DNA of 64,000 nucleotides from Dipteronia dyeriana (lineage: Eukaryota > Streptophyta > Magnoliopsida > Sapindales > Sapindaceae). The stretch's first letter is position 1. Each line of letters begins with the position of its first letter. Below the pieces are notes generated by a model. The model was not told where the DNA came from. It saw only the letters and a list, made by a program, of their open reading frames with translations, and did no database searches. Location of the stretch: NCBI GenBank assembly GCA_032871835.1, contig CM065301.1, forward strand, positions 15,889,291 through 15,953,290, written 5' to 3'. Below, piece by piece: positions 44,409 through 56,830 of this stretch. Position numbers and translations under genes: made by a program.

Positions 44409-46069
44409 TTGAATTGTCAATTATTATTTTACATGTCACTTACCTGATTTGATAAGTCTAATGCGCCAGCCGCCAGGCATACTAACTTGAGTCTTGAATC
44501 ATAAATTCAAATAGTTATATTTTTTCTTCACCTTTTGTTCAAATTAATAACACCAATTAAAATCAACCCGAATGGTTTATTGTGTATTTGGATATAATAT
44601 GTATTTTTTAATATTAATTTGATGAGTTTGGTGAATGATTGGAGGAGCTTTCGGCCTTGTTTGAACTCTATTAATAATTGCATACATTAATAATTTTCAC
44701 TCGTTTTTGAAAGTCTAACCAATTATAAGTGTGCCCAGTGCCTTTCCTGTTTTCGTCATGTACTGAATAAAGAAAAACAAGTGTAGGACAAATTATATGA
44801 ATTATATATGGATGCTTTATTCAGCTTTATAGCACAAATTGATAGAAAACTGACAAAAAAAATTATAATTAAAAAAAAAAAAGAAAAAAAGGAAAAGAAC
44901 AAGCACCATATGAATTAGCATAGCTCATGCATATCGAATATGTATATATATCTTGCAATTTATCTTTCCAATATGAGATTCATTCTCATCCTTATAGCTT
45001 TACATGTGGATTGTATAACATAAACATAAATGACAATGTTCACAAATCGTACAATTGTAAATTTTAGATTAAGCTATATATTAATTATTAATGTCTCTAA
45101 TTAAAATTTAAGTGAATACGTAGTAGGTAGCTTGGTAGGTGGTAACATGGTGAGATGAGACTAAAAAAATGGTGAGATTGGGTTTGGTTTATAATTGTTG
45201 TAGTAATTTTTTTTTAAATAATTCTAAATACACAAAAGGCAAAGTATATTTATAAATACCTCTTTCATTATTGTAAATTCTAAATTTAATTAACCCAAAT
45301 AAGTTTCTTTTTTTTTAGGACAAAAATGCTCTCAAACACCCTATCCAATGTTTGAGAGAGAAAGTTAGAAGTTGGAGAGAGAAAATCACTTTGAGAATTG
45401 GAAGAGGGAGAAAGTTAATATATATATATATATTGAGAGAGAGATTTGTTACTTTATTCGTTTCAATTCCAAAACAATCAACATTGGCATGTGTAAGTTT
45501 GTTCTAAAGTGACATGTAAAGTTTGTTTCAATATTGTAAGTTTATGTTATTGAATAACTTGATTTTATAATTGGTGTGTAAAGTTCCATTTATAATCGGC
45601 ATGTAAAGTTCCATTTTATATTAACTTAAAAAGTTCAATATGTAAAGTTGCTAGAAACCAAAATTGAGTTTTGTTGTTCACCAATACATGATATGATAAT
45701 TTCCTACAAGATGAGGTTAATTGGTCAATCATTTATCACTCACACCTGTACTATGATTTTGTGTATTCAAGAGTTTGTACCCTACCCTAAGACCCGAATT
45801 ATTATAAAAAATATATAAAAAAATCATTTTCTCATTGCAATAACACAAATTAATGACATATCATAGGGAAACTAAAATAATTTATAAAATTTAAAATGCT
45901 CAAATGCTTGGGATGCGTACATAGAGAAAATACTGAGAAAGAATTAAGAAAGAGATAAGAGAGCAGTAAACCTAATGGAAAGATAGAAGAAAGAAAAACC
46001 TGGTGGGGGAAAGAAAGTAAAAACATAATAGGTGTATTTGGTCACACCATGGTTACAGTTGACAAGAAA
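44409..46069. other. AT-rich intergenic DNA, nothing identified
   Basis: No coding region or repeat boundary recognised. AAGTTTGTT/AAAGTTCCATTT-type phrases recur at 45480-45640 (AAAGTTCCATTTATAATCGG, then AAAGTTCCATTTTATATTAA), suggesting a small degenerate tandem repeat. GA-rich stretches occur at 45353-45445. Confidence 0.35.
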
Positions 46070-46640
46070 AGAAACGTTATGAAGGGTGGATAAATTTAAA
46101 GTTGACGCAGAACGAAGTATAAGGGTTTACCAACGTAAGCCCTATGAACGTAAAATTGGAATCCACCATAAAAAAGATATTCGAATTTCTGCTAAAACTT
46201 TTATTATGCTCCTCAAAACAAAGAACAAGAGGTTTAAATAGCCTCTGAAAACCCTAACTAAAAGCAAAAAGACCAAATTAGACATTCACTAAACAAATAA
46301 AAGCTAAAACGAAAAAACTAAAATATTAAAATAAAACTTCAAATGCCCGACAACCTGTCTTAATCAGCTATTTTGAGGGTACAAACGATCTCAACCTGGG
46401 AACCCCGGTTGCCAAGACGTAGATCGCCAAAATCCCTTTTCCGAAAACATATTATAATAGACAATCAGACAACCGAGTTAAAAGTTATGTCTGTTTCTTC
46501 GAACCAGCTCTTTTAGTCGTACCTATTTCTTTCTTTACCAATTTTTTATTCAACTCTTCTTCAAACTCCAAGGCCAATTGTCCTACATCAAAAGTTTTCG
46601 AAAGTTAAAAGGTTAAATCTAGGAATTTTGGCATACACAA
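46070..46640 (-). mobile_element. Possible LTR remnant
   Basis: Read on the minus strand, GAGGCTATTTAAACCTCTTG resembles a TATA-type LTR promoter; GAGCATAATAAAAG follows (a polyadenylation-like AATAAA is inside), then TATGGTGGATTCCAATTTTACG, an arrangement typical of R-U5 of plant LTR elements. I cannot find a partner LTR or target duplication, and a short upstream frame (QLALEFEEELNKKLVKK) is of unknown origin. Confidence 0.28.
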
Positions 46641-46789
46641 AATATTGTTCATGAAGCTTAGTAATTAAGTTAGTAGTGTGCTAAAACTGATTCATGAGGC
46701 ATTTGCTTTAATTCTGAAAGGACCACACAAATAAAGTCTTTGGTCCATGATTCATTTTTTTTTTAACTTTGACACCGAATATATCATTC

Positions 46790-46950
46790 GTTAGTCATAA
46801 TTTATCAAGATTAAATACTAGATATACGGTTTGATATATACTTCTATGATCGAAAGATATCTACATCCAAAATTAATATCAAAGATAAAAATTCATACAT
46901 ATTTATAAAATATATATATATCAATACTCAAATTCCCCACTATTAACGTG
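46790..46950 (-). mobile_element. Decayed SINE-like fragment
   Basis: GATTAAATACTAGATATACGG, then AAGATATCTACATCC, then TTATAAAATATATA, and GGGGAATTTGAGTATTG on the minus strand follow the same order as the SINE copies at 12335, 13905 and 21365 but are much diverged. Confidence 0.35.
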
Positions 46951-47639
46951 GAAGGGAATGCGTCCGTATGTATTTGAGCGATGAATTATTCCTAGTCTTT
47001 GGTATAATATGTCCTAGTCAATATGGTACGTCCTTGACCAAGTACCCATCTACGGGCTATAAATGAAAATCTGGGTACCCTACCAAACCAAAGATTTTAG
47101 ATTTTGGCATAAATGCCAGGACAGAGAAAATCCAATTGCAGAGTCGAGAGAGAACCAATCGTTTTTTTTTCGCAAAAGTTCATCATGGAATTAATGAGCT
47201 GGTCCAAACAAATTTAGCTACGTCGGTCATACGTACTTTACAAAGCATATATGATCCATAGGGTTTGGAACCATGTTCAAGAATCATGAAGCAGAACGGT
47301 AAGAATTCTGTACCGATCAACTTTTATCCGAAGAAATGTTAAATTTTTTTATTAATAAAAAAGAAATAATTAGTCTTAATAACCAAGCTTAATTTGATAT
47401 GTTTTAAGTGGTGAGAGTCGTTTGCATGGGATAATAATGATATGGCATGGCCCAATAATAGAATAATAATATATAAATTAACATTATTACGCAAACTTTG
47501 CATGCATAAAGCTTTCTTGCCTGTCGTAATTATAATTAAAAATCTCATATAATTAAACGTGAAAAATTATAATAATATTTTTCTGAACAATGTGGCATTT
47601 TCAATCAAATATATTATATACATATAATAAATTAAAGGA

Positions 47640-48330
47640 CGTCATCAGAAGGCAACACCAACACCTCTCCCTTCTGATAAAATAAAAAGCTTTGATAGAA
47701 AATTAATATTTCCGGGGAAAAGACAGTGCAAGGAAAAGAAATTAAAAGGTAGAGGTACCCGTCTCCAACAAGTGTATCAATGCTTTATAAAGCTGAAAAC
47801 TTTATAAAAAACACATCCACACCCACACCATTTTGATTATTATTCTCATTCATCAGAAAGAAAAGTCTTTTCTTTGTTGCCCCATTATTACACTGATTGG
47901 ATCGTCTATCTGGTGGCACAGAAGAAAAGAACAAACAAATTAAAGGGAGAAAATGCCAGAATATGTTTTGGAAGAATTCTTTCTTTCTTTCTTACTTTGC
48001 CTTTCTCAGAGTTCAAATATTGCGAATGAGAGAGTGCCACGTGTTGAAGTGGGTAAGTGGACACGTACGTATGTGGGTTTTGGTTGGCTTGACCTAGGAG
48101 CTGCTTATGGTTCTACTGCGCTCAGTGGTAGTGGTCCAAACCATTTTTTGGGTCACCTTTCTTTAGTTTTTTGCCCACCATGATGTGAGATAGTAAGACT
48201 GATTGATCTACGGTGGCTCTGCCTTTGCCTTTTATAATCATATATGATTGAGATTCATCTACCACCACTTGGGTTTTCTTCCTAATGCTGGCCAGCACAA
48301 CAAGAATCTTGGTATATTCCAATCCAATCT
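47640..48330. other. Transcription-unit-like segment of unknown nature
   Basis: More balanced base composition than its surroundings, with GCTTTATAAAG and AACTTTATAAAAAACACATC at 47781-47812 (TATA-like on the plus strand), followed by CACACCCACACC and a leader-like tract. A 76-residue open frame (47953-48183, MPEYVLEEFFLSFLLCLSQS) begins with a hydrophobic, signal-like stretch, but I recognise no family. GAGTGCCACGTGTTGAAGTG contains a G-box at 48037. No miRNA known to me was found in it. It could be a lone exon, a non-coding transcript or chance. Confidence 0.25.
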
Positions 48331-50090
48331 AGCTGTGCTTCATTTGCACGTGTTTGCTTCGCATACACTGTTAACCTATTAAAACACTCATTTTTTTCCA
48401 TCATAATCTAATGCATGGTGTCACGGTACCGTAATGCTTAAATATTATCGATGAGTAATTTCCTACTATCGTAAGTTTAAACATTTTAGTCATTTTGTTC
48501 CGATACTTACTGTAATAGTATAAGAGTAAGGTTTGATCTAAAAATTCTAGTTTTGATGATCCTCATAAACATCTGGCAGAGTACCATCGTTCTGACATGT
48601 GAGATGTGTGTATTAGAGAGAATCATTTCCAATCCATTCAACCTTTTGATGGATCTGATATTTATTCTCATATATTATCATATTGAATAAACGTATCACC
48701 TGACTAGTAATATTGGAGGGTGGTGAGGGATTAATACTCTAATGGTAAACAAGAATTAATATTGGTTACATATGGAACAAATGAAATTAACAGTTGTAAA
48801 TGCGTGTTAATAGTAGATCCTCTAAAATTTAGATGTTTGTCGGTACTTATACGTGCATATCCTATAAATTGCTAATTAAATTAAGTAAATAATAATTTTA
48901 TGTGGTAGTTAAAATTTGCCGACCAGACCAGATACCATATAAATGGTAATTAAATGTTATGTCCAGCAATATATCCATGATTAAAAAGTTTATAAATAAT
49001 TATGTTCCTCTTGTGATTTAACGTGATGGTATCTCCATCGATCATCACATTCCTGGAGACAAAAGTTATTTGCTTACGCCTGGCTTGTTTTTCGGTGTTG
49101 GATGATTCTCACTAATCCACTTCTTATTTTCAACATTTTCTTCTCATTTTCTTACTTGAGATCACTTTTTAAACAAAAGTGGTGATTTTTAATTTTCTTA
49201 ATAAAAAGAAAACTAAAACAAAAGTGGTTTCGTGTGATATTGGCTTAAAGTGTGAGAGGCACACTGTCTTCATTTTTGAAATTGTATGTGCATGGATACA
49301 GTAACGATGCCACAACGTGTTCAAAGGCATTTTCATTCGATTTGTGTACAAGCACTTATGTCGACGTCACTTTAACAAGTCAATAACTTACGGATTTGTG
49401 CTTACCACAATAACAAAACAAAACAATATGTAGTGTTATTTATCAATATTTTTTTTTTTGTTATTTAGACTTTCAGATTTTGGAATTTGTTTTTCTTTTT
49501 ACTATGTAATCTTACATATCCTAACCGTATAGTGTGTATTTAAATGATAATAAGACCTATAACTTATTTATAGGTCCGTCCAATATTTTTTTTTAAATAA
49601 TGGTGTTTACGGAATATAACTCAACCAATTTTAATGTAATTTATTTTTATCTATAATATTCTCGTTAAAATAAGTGGTGGGATTAACTTTTTTCTTACGA
49701 AATGTGGTGGAATGGATTATCATACCATATCAATGTGTAAGATCTATATATTCTATATATAGCTTTAATGAAAACAGACAATAATGAAAAACAAGGAGCA
49801 GTAGACATGGCAAAAAATTGTAGTGGATAGTTGGGTGGGGACATTGGTGGCTGATCATTCGTTCACGTAATTGTTAGTTTCAAGACTGCTTGGGATGAGA
49901 CACCACCACCGCCACCCACTCTATTATTAGCTTTCTTGTTTGATTTGTTGGTTCGATCTATTGCTCATTATAACTCTTGTCTTTGATCTGTTTCCCGTCT
50001 TTGTGCTTCCCTTTGGGGGTCCTCCCTCTAAACATTTGTCCTTCCTGTCTACTCTAATAATAATTTCATTAGACGTCAAGTGGTGTTAAT
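48331..50090. other. Intergenic DNA, nothing identified
   Basis: AT-rich, with no supported coding region, no recognisable RNA gene and no clear repeat ends. Confidence 0.4.
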
Positions 50091-50093
50091 TGT

Positions 50094-50225
50094 GCTAGTC
50101 AATCGTACTATCATGTGATGAAAGGTTGGTCCGACGGTAAAACCTCATGAGGTTGTGGATTCGAGTCTTCTTTTCTCTCCAAAAAATCTTGATTTATGTA
50201 ATAGTGTAACATTTCAAAAAAATAA
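50094..50225 (+). mobile_element. Possible tRNA-derived SINE, second family
   Basis: AAAGGTTGGTCCGACGGTAA is a plausible A-box region and GTTGTGGATTCGAGTCTTC a plausible B box 30 bp further on, followed by a pyrimidine-rich stretch and an A-rich tail (50215-50231). The arrangement fits a plus-strand SINE different from the family at 21365. Ends are not defined. Confidence 0.4.
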
Positions 50226-50603
50226 AATAAAAATCATATTATCATGTAATCAATCTTTGAATATGACATGCGTAATTACAATAATTATAATTAGAGCGGT
50301 AGGTATAGTTAGAGCCAGCCTTGAGATCACAACAAGAAAAAATGACTATTGGAACGATTATTTTTCGTCATAATAGCTCAAAATTTGTTCCTAGAAACTT
50401 GTTGGGATGAAAATTCAAATTTGTCCGTAAAGAGTAAACAACCAGATCTGTCCCACCTACCCTATCACACCACACCCAACCGATTATAGCCCTTCCGCCA
50501 TTGCCTACCCTACAACACCGCACCACACCCACCCATTACAACCCTTCCGCCATTGTCGATAATGGGGGACTCGGACCTCGAACTTGCATCTTGTGATGAG
50601 AAT

Positions 50604-50800
50604 AGGTGTGGCAACGGGTCTGATTGGGCCAGATCGGCCAGCCCCAAACCTGAAGCTCATTTTTTACAAGTTGTCCCAAACCCAACCCGTGACCTGAACC
50701 TGACCGAGTTTTCAATTTCCGCCCCAAACCCGATCCAATTGGGGCAGGGATGCCCCAAACCTGACCCGAATGACCCGATTTGTTTCATCCTAAAAAAAAT
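50604..50800. repeat. GGGTC/GACCCG-rich dispersed repeat
   Basis: Starts AGGTGTGGCAACGGGTCTGA and ends near GACCCGATTTGTTTCATCC, with CCCCAAACC motifs on one strand and TTGGGGCAGGG on the other. Its layout (TAGGTGTGG start, inverted short motifs) resembles the GGTTCGGTT elements at 20959 and 21660. No target duplication found. A small CA-rich microsatellite follows at 50882-50910. Confidence 0.4.
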
Positions 50801-50952
50801 CTTTAATCACTAAATAAACAATTATTTTACCATATGATTGGATTTTAGAACATTGACTTAAATTTTTACATTAAATTAAAATGTATATATATACACACAC
50901 ACAGACACACATACAATGTTTTTTTTAATGGAAATTTAAATATACACCTAAA

Positions 50953-51367
50953 TACAAACATACACCAAAGAAAACATTTTAGCTTTTCCCAAGAGGGACA
51001 TATCAAAGTACAACTGGTTCCACCGAGAGAATGGTCAAGAAACCTCAAAATGTTATCAACTGAGGGACTACATTGAGAAGCTGATTAGCGAGGGACACCT
51101 GAAAGATGTAGTCCTTAAGAGTAATAATGGATAGCCATGGACCTTCGAAGGGATGATTGCCTATATGGGAATGAAAGTATAAGAGACATCTATAAGAGTA
51201 ATGTATAAGATGGGGCAATCAACACAACCTTTGGGCGGAGGGGGGGGGGGGGGGGGATGGGGATGGGGGGACCTACACAGGTAGAAGTAGCAAGGAAAGG
51301 AAGACAGAGGTTCGTGATGCAATAAATGGCTAAAGAGGCTTGGAGGTGAGCTCAATCGAATCCGATT
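50953..51367 (+). pseudogene. Ty3/gypsy (Tat/Ogre-like) gag end and spacer, 5' part of split element
   Basis: The frame from 50953 reads FPKRDISKYNWFHRENGQ, then CYQLRDYIEKLISEGHL, matching the gag C-terminal region of Tat-lineage gypsy elements (FHRDHGH...C..L...IE.LI). It stops at 51133. It is then interrupted by a G-run (51239-51256) and continues towards LGGELNRI at 51340-51367, where the element at 51368 is inserted. The 5' LTR and the rest of gag are absent, so the copy is truncated or rearranged on its left. Confidence 0.7.
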
Positions 51368-51849
51368 TGAAAATACAAACACGGTTAAATGCTTAAGGCT
51401 ATCCTAGAGGGAGGGTGAATAGGTTATACACCTTTTTCGACTCCCTTAGAAATAAACAAAAGTTTGTCCCTCTAGATTGCTTGTATCACAATATATATAT
51501 CAATTAAAGACATTTAATCAGTATATAAAACATGTAAAGTGTGATACAAACAAGCAACCATAACACATACACAATTGATATTATAGTAAGGAAGTCAACT
51601 TATATATAAAGTTCTATCCATAGTATTCAAATAACAAATACAAATATAAGAGAGATAAGAATAGAGAAAAGTTGACACAAGATATAACGTGATAAACCTC
51701 CAAAGAGGAAACATCCACGGGTTAGCAACCACCGGTAAACAACATCCACTAGTAGATAATAAAAATACAATCTCTCAAGTGACCCATTCACCTAGAAACT
51801 ACCCTCATATCCTAATCATGAATATGTCACCCTCTTTCTCAACATTTTG

Positions 51850-52060
51850 AGGCCTCACACCTCTTGTCAAGACTTCCTCGCTCACCCTTCTGGATCCCAA
51901 CGACTCTAGGCAAGACTTCCTTGCTCACCCTTCCAGATCCTTATGACCCTAGACAAGACTTCCTTGCTTGACATTCTGAGGTCTCCCACCTCTAGACAAG
52001 ACTTCCTTGCTCAACAACATAGGTCTCACACCTATTGTCAAGACTTCCTTCTCACAAGGC
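51850..52060. repeat. About 50-bp tandem repeat inside the 3' LTR
   Basis: The phrase (G/A)(A/T)CAAGACTTCCT(T/C)GCT recurs about five times with linkers such as CACCCTTCTGGATCC and CTGAGGTCTCCCACCTCT. The 5' LTR has only about three copies (59495-59605), so repeat number differs between the two LTRs. Confidence 0.75.
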
Positions 52061-52663
52061 ATTTAGGCGATCATGAATGCAAAACGCAAACAAGCACGCA
52101 ACATAGAATGTTATGATCAACACATCCTATGGAAAACACTAGACATAAGCATGAATGCACAAACCAATTGTTGTCTAGTTAAAATGCATGTCTAATTCAT
52201 CTAGTTCATACAAAATATATTACAAGTTAATTTCAACCTAGATACATGCATAAATCTAAACTTGAACTCAAGATATATTCAATTAATCATATAATCAAGT
52301 TTAAATCATGTAAACCAAAAACAAGCTAAAATCATGTGACAAAGTCATCTAGATTAAAGTAAAAGTACTAGAGCATATTTTCTATTCATAGATTCAACAA
52401 AGCGCAAGAATAGCTCAAAAGAACACAAGCACATGTATTGTTGTGAGATTTCGATCAAAGAGAGCCTAATACATGTGAGGAACTATTTTTCATAAAATCA
52501 ATCAATTAAAGATCATCAAATAGTCCTAGAATCAAAGATAGCACAATACAATCCCAAACATTTGAAAATATAGACAAAATCAAAACCTAACTCAACATGT
52601 GAGATTTCAATTGAAACTCAATCTAGCTTTAAATGAGTTCAAAACTCAAATCAAAACAATCAC

Positions 52664-52770
<107 letters not shown>

Positions 52771-53137
52771 AAGAAGAAAACCCAAGGCAATTGACCAAGT
52801 TTTAAAAGAAAACTTTGAGAGCAAATCAATACCTTAGTTGATTTGGTGCAGTCCCCTTTTTGTGAGGTTAGACTCCAAAGACAACAATAAAACAAACTCA
52901 AACCTTTAGACAAAACATGGAGGATAAATAAACAAACACTCTCAACTTTGAATCACTCAGATCAGAGTTCAAATGAAGAAGTTATGGTGTTTGGAAAGTG
53001 AGAAATTTTGGGAGAAAATTATGCGCTCAAATTTTGAATCTCTTCTTAGAATGAAATGTGAGAAGTGATATATAAAGGAGAGGGAAAAGGGACATGTGAA
53101 ATGACCAAAAGGGCATGAAACACATCAAGTGACCTTA

Positions 53138-53262
53138 CTGCCCGAGATGGCACGTTGGCATCTCGGGCAGCAAGCTTTCTTGCCCGAGATGGCACGTTGG
53201 CATCTCGAGCTGCAAGCTTTCTTGCCCGAGATGGCCACGTGCCATCTCGAGAAAGAGGCACT
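53138..53262. repeat. Tandem repeat of a self-complementary CCCGAGATGG unit
   Basis: CCCGAGATGGCACGTTGGCA with CATCTCGGGCAGCAAGCTTT follows itself with a period of about 45 bp for two full units and a third partial one. Each unit can fold because CCCGAGATG and CATCTCGGG are inverted copies. The 5' LTR keeps fewer units (60660-60740). Translated frames here are repetitive and not taken as genes. Confidence 0.8.
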
Positions 53263-53967
53263 TGTGCTTGCTTCTTTTCCACGAGCTCCCTTCGCGTTCT
53301 TCGACTGTTCTCCGGCCTCCGAACTCAAAATTCAAATCTGTTTGCGATTACAAACAGTAAATCTTTCATGGACATGGACATATACAATATTCAACATAAA
53401 AAATAAGAATTCGACTCGATATATGAAGACGCAAACAATGTACACAACATGAGTTGAAAGTGTAGTATCTTTTGACTTAGAACTTGAAATCAATAGTATG
53501 AGCAACCGAAATGACCGAAACTCAATCAAGAATGATTTAAGACTAAAATCAAGTTCAATATCTATGTTATACAAACATATACACATACAAACATAATTCA
53601 CACTAGAATGCAAACTACATAGAGATAGTCTCCAATCATGCATTTTTCAAAACATGTTATTTTCATACCAATGCTTGAGCATTCAACTTCAAGTGTGTGA
53701 ATGAGTTATAAATGGTGCACAACGATGCAAAGACATAAATGTATGATATGTGTGTGTATGCCTAAGCCCTGTAATAGAAAGATAAGGTCTTAATATACCT
53801 TTGTAGAACCATATATCATCCTTTTTCTTTGAAGACTTTGTACTTGCTTTGACTAATTGTTATTCATTCTTTGAAGCTTGGATCATCATAAATCTAAACA
53901 ACTAAATCATTACAAGTAAACATCATTTTGATATGGAATTAACGCCAACATAATCTAAAACCTAACA

Positions 53968-53979
53968 ATCTCCTCCTTT
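53968..53979 (-). promoter_or_regulatory. Polypurine tract of the 10-kb element
   Basis: AAAGGAGGAGAT on the minus strand, directly before the TGTTAGG start of the 3' LTR. Confidence 0.78.
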
Positions 53980-54264
53980 GGTAAATTCTATGTCAAAACA
54001 ACATAAAGAAACTAAGCAACTAAGCAACTAGCATATACTCTTTCTCCTCCTTTTTGACATGAAATGATGCCAAAAGATTAAGAAATTTACCTCAAAGACC
54101 AAATACTAGCCACTTGCTCCATCAAAGAAAGTCGTGCGAGTAGTCGATCTAACATAATGCTTGAGTAGTGGTTTTGAGCTTGAAGCAATGCTCTCCTCAA
54201 ACTCTTTAATCCTAGCATCTTGTTGAACAACTATTGCACTAAGTTCATCAACATTCTCCTTCAA

Positions 54265-55167
54265 TTATATAGCCCAATCTAGAAGAATACTAGTGCTATT
54301 CACATGACTATCAACTTGAGAACTACTAAATAGTCCAAAAGTATCACAAGACATACCCTTATTCTTATAGGACATGTAAGACACACGTTCATCACAATAT
54401 TTTTCCAAGGGTTGAACTAACACATCATCTTCTATACTCTTAATCCCACGAGCTAAACACAATGAAGTAATAAACCTCGGTAATGCAAGCTTTTTATCAC
54501 CTATAGTAGAGAAAGCTGCACTATTAATGTAATACATGAGAAGATCTCTAAGGTTTATTGGTTGATCAGTTACCAAGGCATACACTATTTTGATCTTGTC
54601 CTTATTCAACTCGGTTGAATTCGAAGATCCAATAATGTTAGTGCAAATGAATAGATGCCAAAATGCACTAGCCTTAGTTAACTCATGTTGACTAATGTAT
54701 GCCCTATTTTTCCACTCAAAGGATGCATTGTCACAAAGAGTTCTACCTATGATATTTAGATTCTCAATAACATCCACATCAAGAAAATCAGAATCTATAT
54801 CATTAGATAGCCCAAGAAACTTGTTAATGTTCTCTGGGTTAACTATAAATACAATAGCCCTTATTCCCATTAAAGCATCTAACAAGGTGACACTTTCCTT
54901 ATATTCATGATAGAATTCTCTAACAAGAGTATCATTTACAACTCCTAACATGCTTCCCCAAGATTCCCATTTTCTATCCTTTAAGCACTTAAAAACATAA
55001 GAATCTTTACACTTACCAAAGTCAATGCCTCTCTCTTGAAACATCTTCTTTGCTCCAAAGATCCCTAAATCTTTTGTCCTTTAAGCTTTGGAACATTTTG
55101 AGTTAGACTTGGCTTTCACAACAGGATTCAATTGATTTCCACTTCCGGTAATCTTAGCTCTTTCCAT
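54265..55167 (-). pseudogene. Putative plant transposon protein domain ORF, one in-frame stop
   Basis: The frame begins at the ATG at 55167 (MERAKITGSGNQLNPVVKA) and has one stop after KSNSKCSKA. From 55044 it is open for 259 residues. ESWGSMLGVVNDTLVREFYH, then IVNPENINKFLGL, then WHLFICTNIIGSSNSTELN and LVTDQPINLRDLLMYYINSA follow the pattern of the plant transposon protein domain (Pfam family often labelled Transposase_32). That domain is common in plant retroelement-related ORFs and has no known activity. It lies just upstream of the polypurine tract, where Sireviruses carry an envelope-like ORF. With a single stop it is the best preserved frame of the element. Confidence 0.72.
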
Positions 55168-56830
55168 TTTCTTGTGTGATAAGATGCTATACACATAAAA
55201 CAAAAGTGAGTGAAAACAAAAACAAGCACATTAGTCACAAAGATATAAAAACAAAGACATATGACTTAAGAATAAATCATCAGGCAAGACAAAGATAGTG
55301 AGTAATATCTTACAAGTGTCATTAAATCAAAATATGCCAACATGTAACAAAATGAAGCATGTGAAAACATCATAAAAGAGAACAATGTCTAGCGTACAAT
55401 GCCCCCCCCCCCCTTGATAAATGACTGATAGCATAAAGTTCACAAAGATGTTCACACAATCACATATTCAAGCAATTTGAAGAAATATCAATAAAATAAG
55501 CTTCATATGCTAAGAGAGATACATAAAGATTTTCAAGGTCTCTCATAATTCTTCAATAATTGCTAAAATATCAACATACTCATAAACAAAGTGTTTGTGT
55601 GAGAGATATGCTTTAAATATATATCAAGAAGTAGTTTGATAATCAACATGCAAACAATTTCTAACATCTATTCATCTTAAGCCTTTTCCATAAAAATTAA
55701 AACCGATTATCATTCGAAATTTTTACTTTTAAGAGAATAAATTTCAACATATGAGCGAGTGTGTGCATGTGGCTCGTCATCCCATTTTTGTTTTTCAATC
55801 CGAGCTCATTTGATTTTTCAAATATACTCATTTTTAAGCCTTCATCTTCTTTTTAGACTTTGAATCAAAGAATTTTATTTTCATGATTCTATTTCAACAC
55901 TTCTTTGATTTTTCCAAACATAAAAAAATTCACTTCCTGGTGGCCTTCACTCATCACAATGGTGTAGCTCTTTCCAACATTGGGTAGCTTTCACAACCAA
56001 TGTGTATAGCCCTATCCATTAAGGTGCTCGTTGAGTTCTATGTATTTGCCGAAACAAAATGGATACTAACCATAGACCATTTTAAATGTACTTAAGCACA
56101 AAAACTTCAAGGTGTATCCAAATTTTACATATTAGTAAACTCAACCCACTAGCAGAACATATAAGAGAAGCAAAATGCAATTTTAGAAAACCAAGATTTT
56201 ATGGCTCATAAGCACATGATTTAAAAGCAATAAGTAGAGACTTATTCAAGATCATTACTTCTCTAATGAGTAGCTTTCAAAGAATATGAAGCTCATATTT
56301 TCAAAAATAATGCCACTCAATATACTATACACAAACAATCATCAAAGATCAGATCAATGTGAACAATATCACTATTAGATCCTAAAATAGCAAATGTCAA
56401 TGAGAATCATATGTATGCTATACAAAATTCTCTAATATGACATGCTATGAGATGTATATCAAAGATTGGGTCAAAAGATGAATATCTACGAGAACATGCA
56501 TTAGAGTATAGAGATACCTTTTGCATATTATATTCACCAAATATCATACTTCCGCCTTTTTTATGAGCACTCTTGCCTTGAACGTCCTCATGACACCAAG
56601 TTGACGATGTTTTACAACAAGAGTATAAAAAGCGTAATATTTCAACTCAACCAACACATATATCAAAAGAACTTCTCAAAAGTTAACCAATAAATTTTGA
56701 CCATCATAACAAACATGATGTGAGATAACCAAGTTCATATCAACACATGGAGTATTCAAAGCTTAGCAAGCTATAATTGTCAACACAATTGATATATTGC
56801 CTCAAAGCTACCTCATATGTGCTTATTACA
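55168..56830. other. Non-coding internal region of the 10-kb element
   Basis: AT-rich, no coding frame supported on either strand, where a complete element would have its pol gene. CCTTGGTGGCC-like and TGTAGCTCTTTCC phrases at 55935-56010 (CACTCATCACAATGG, CATTGGGTAGC, CCATTAAGGTGC) are short and of unknown meaning. A C-run is at 55400-55411. Confidence 0.6.

Noticed and set aside
48300..48325. miR172-like string (AAGAATCTTGGTAT)
   Set aside because: Only about nine bases agree with the known miRNA and no foldback partner was found nearby.
53046..53406. Overlapping frames with repeated Ala/Arg-rich or PEMARWHL-like units
   Set aside because: All are readings of the CCCGAGATGG tandem repeat in the LTR, open in several frames at once.
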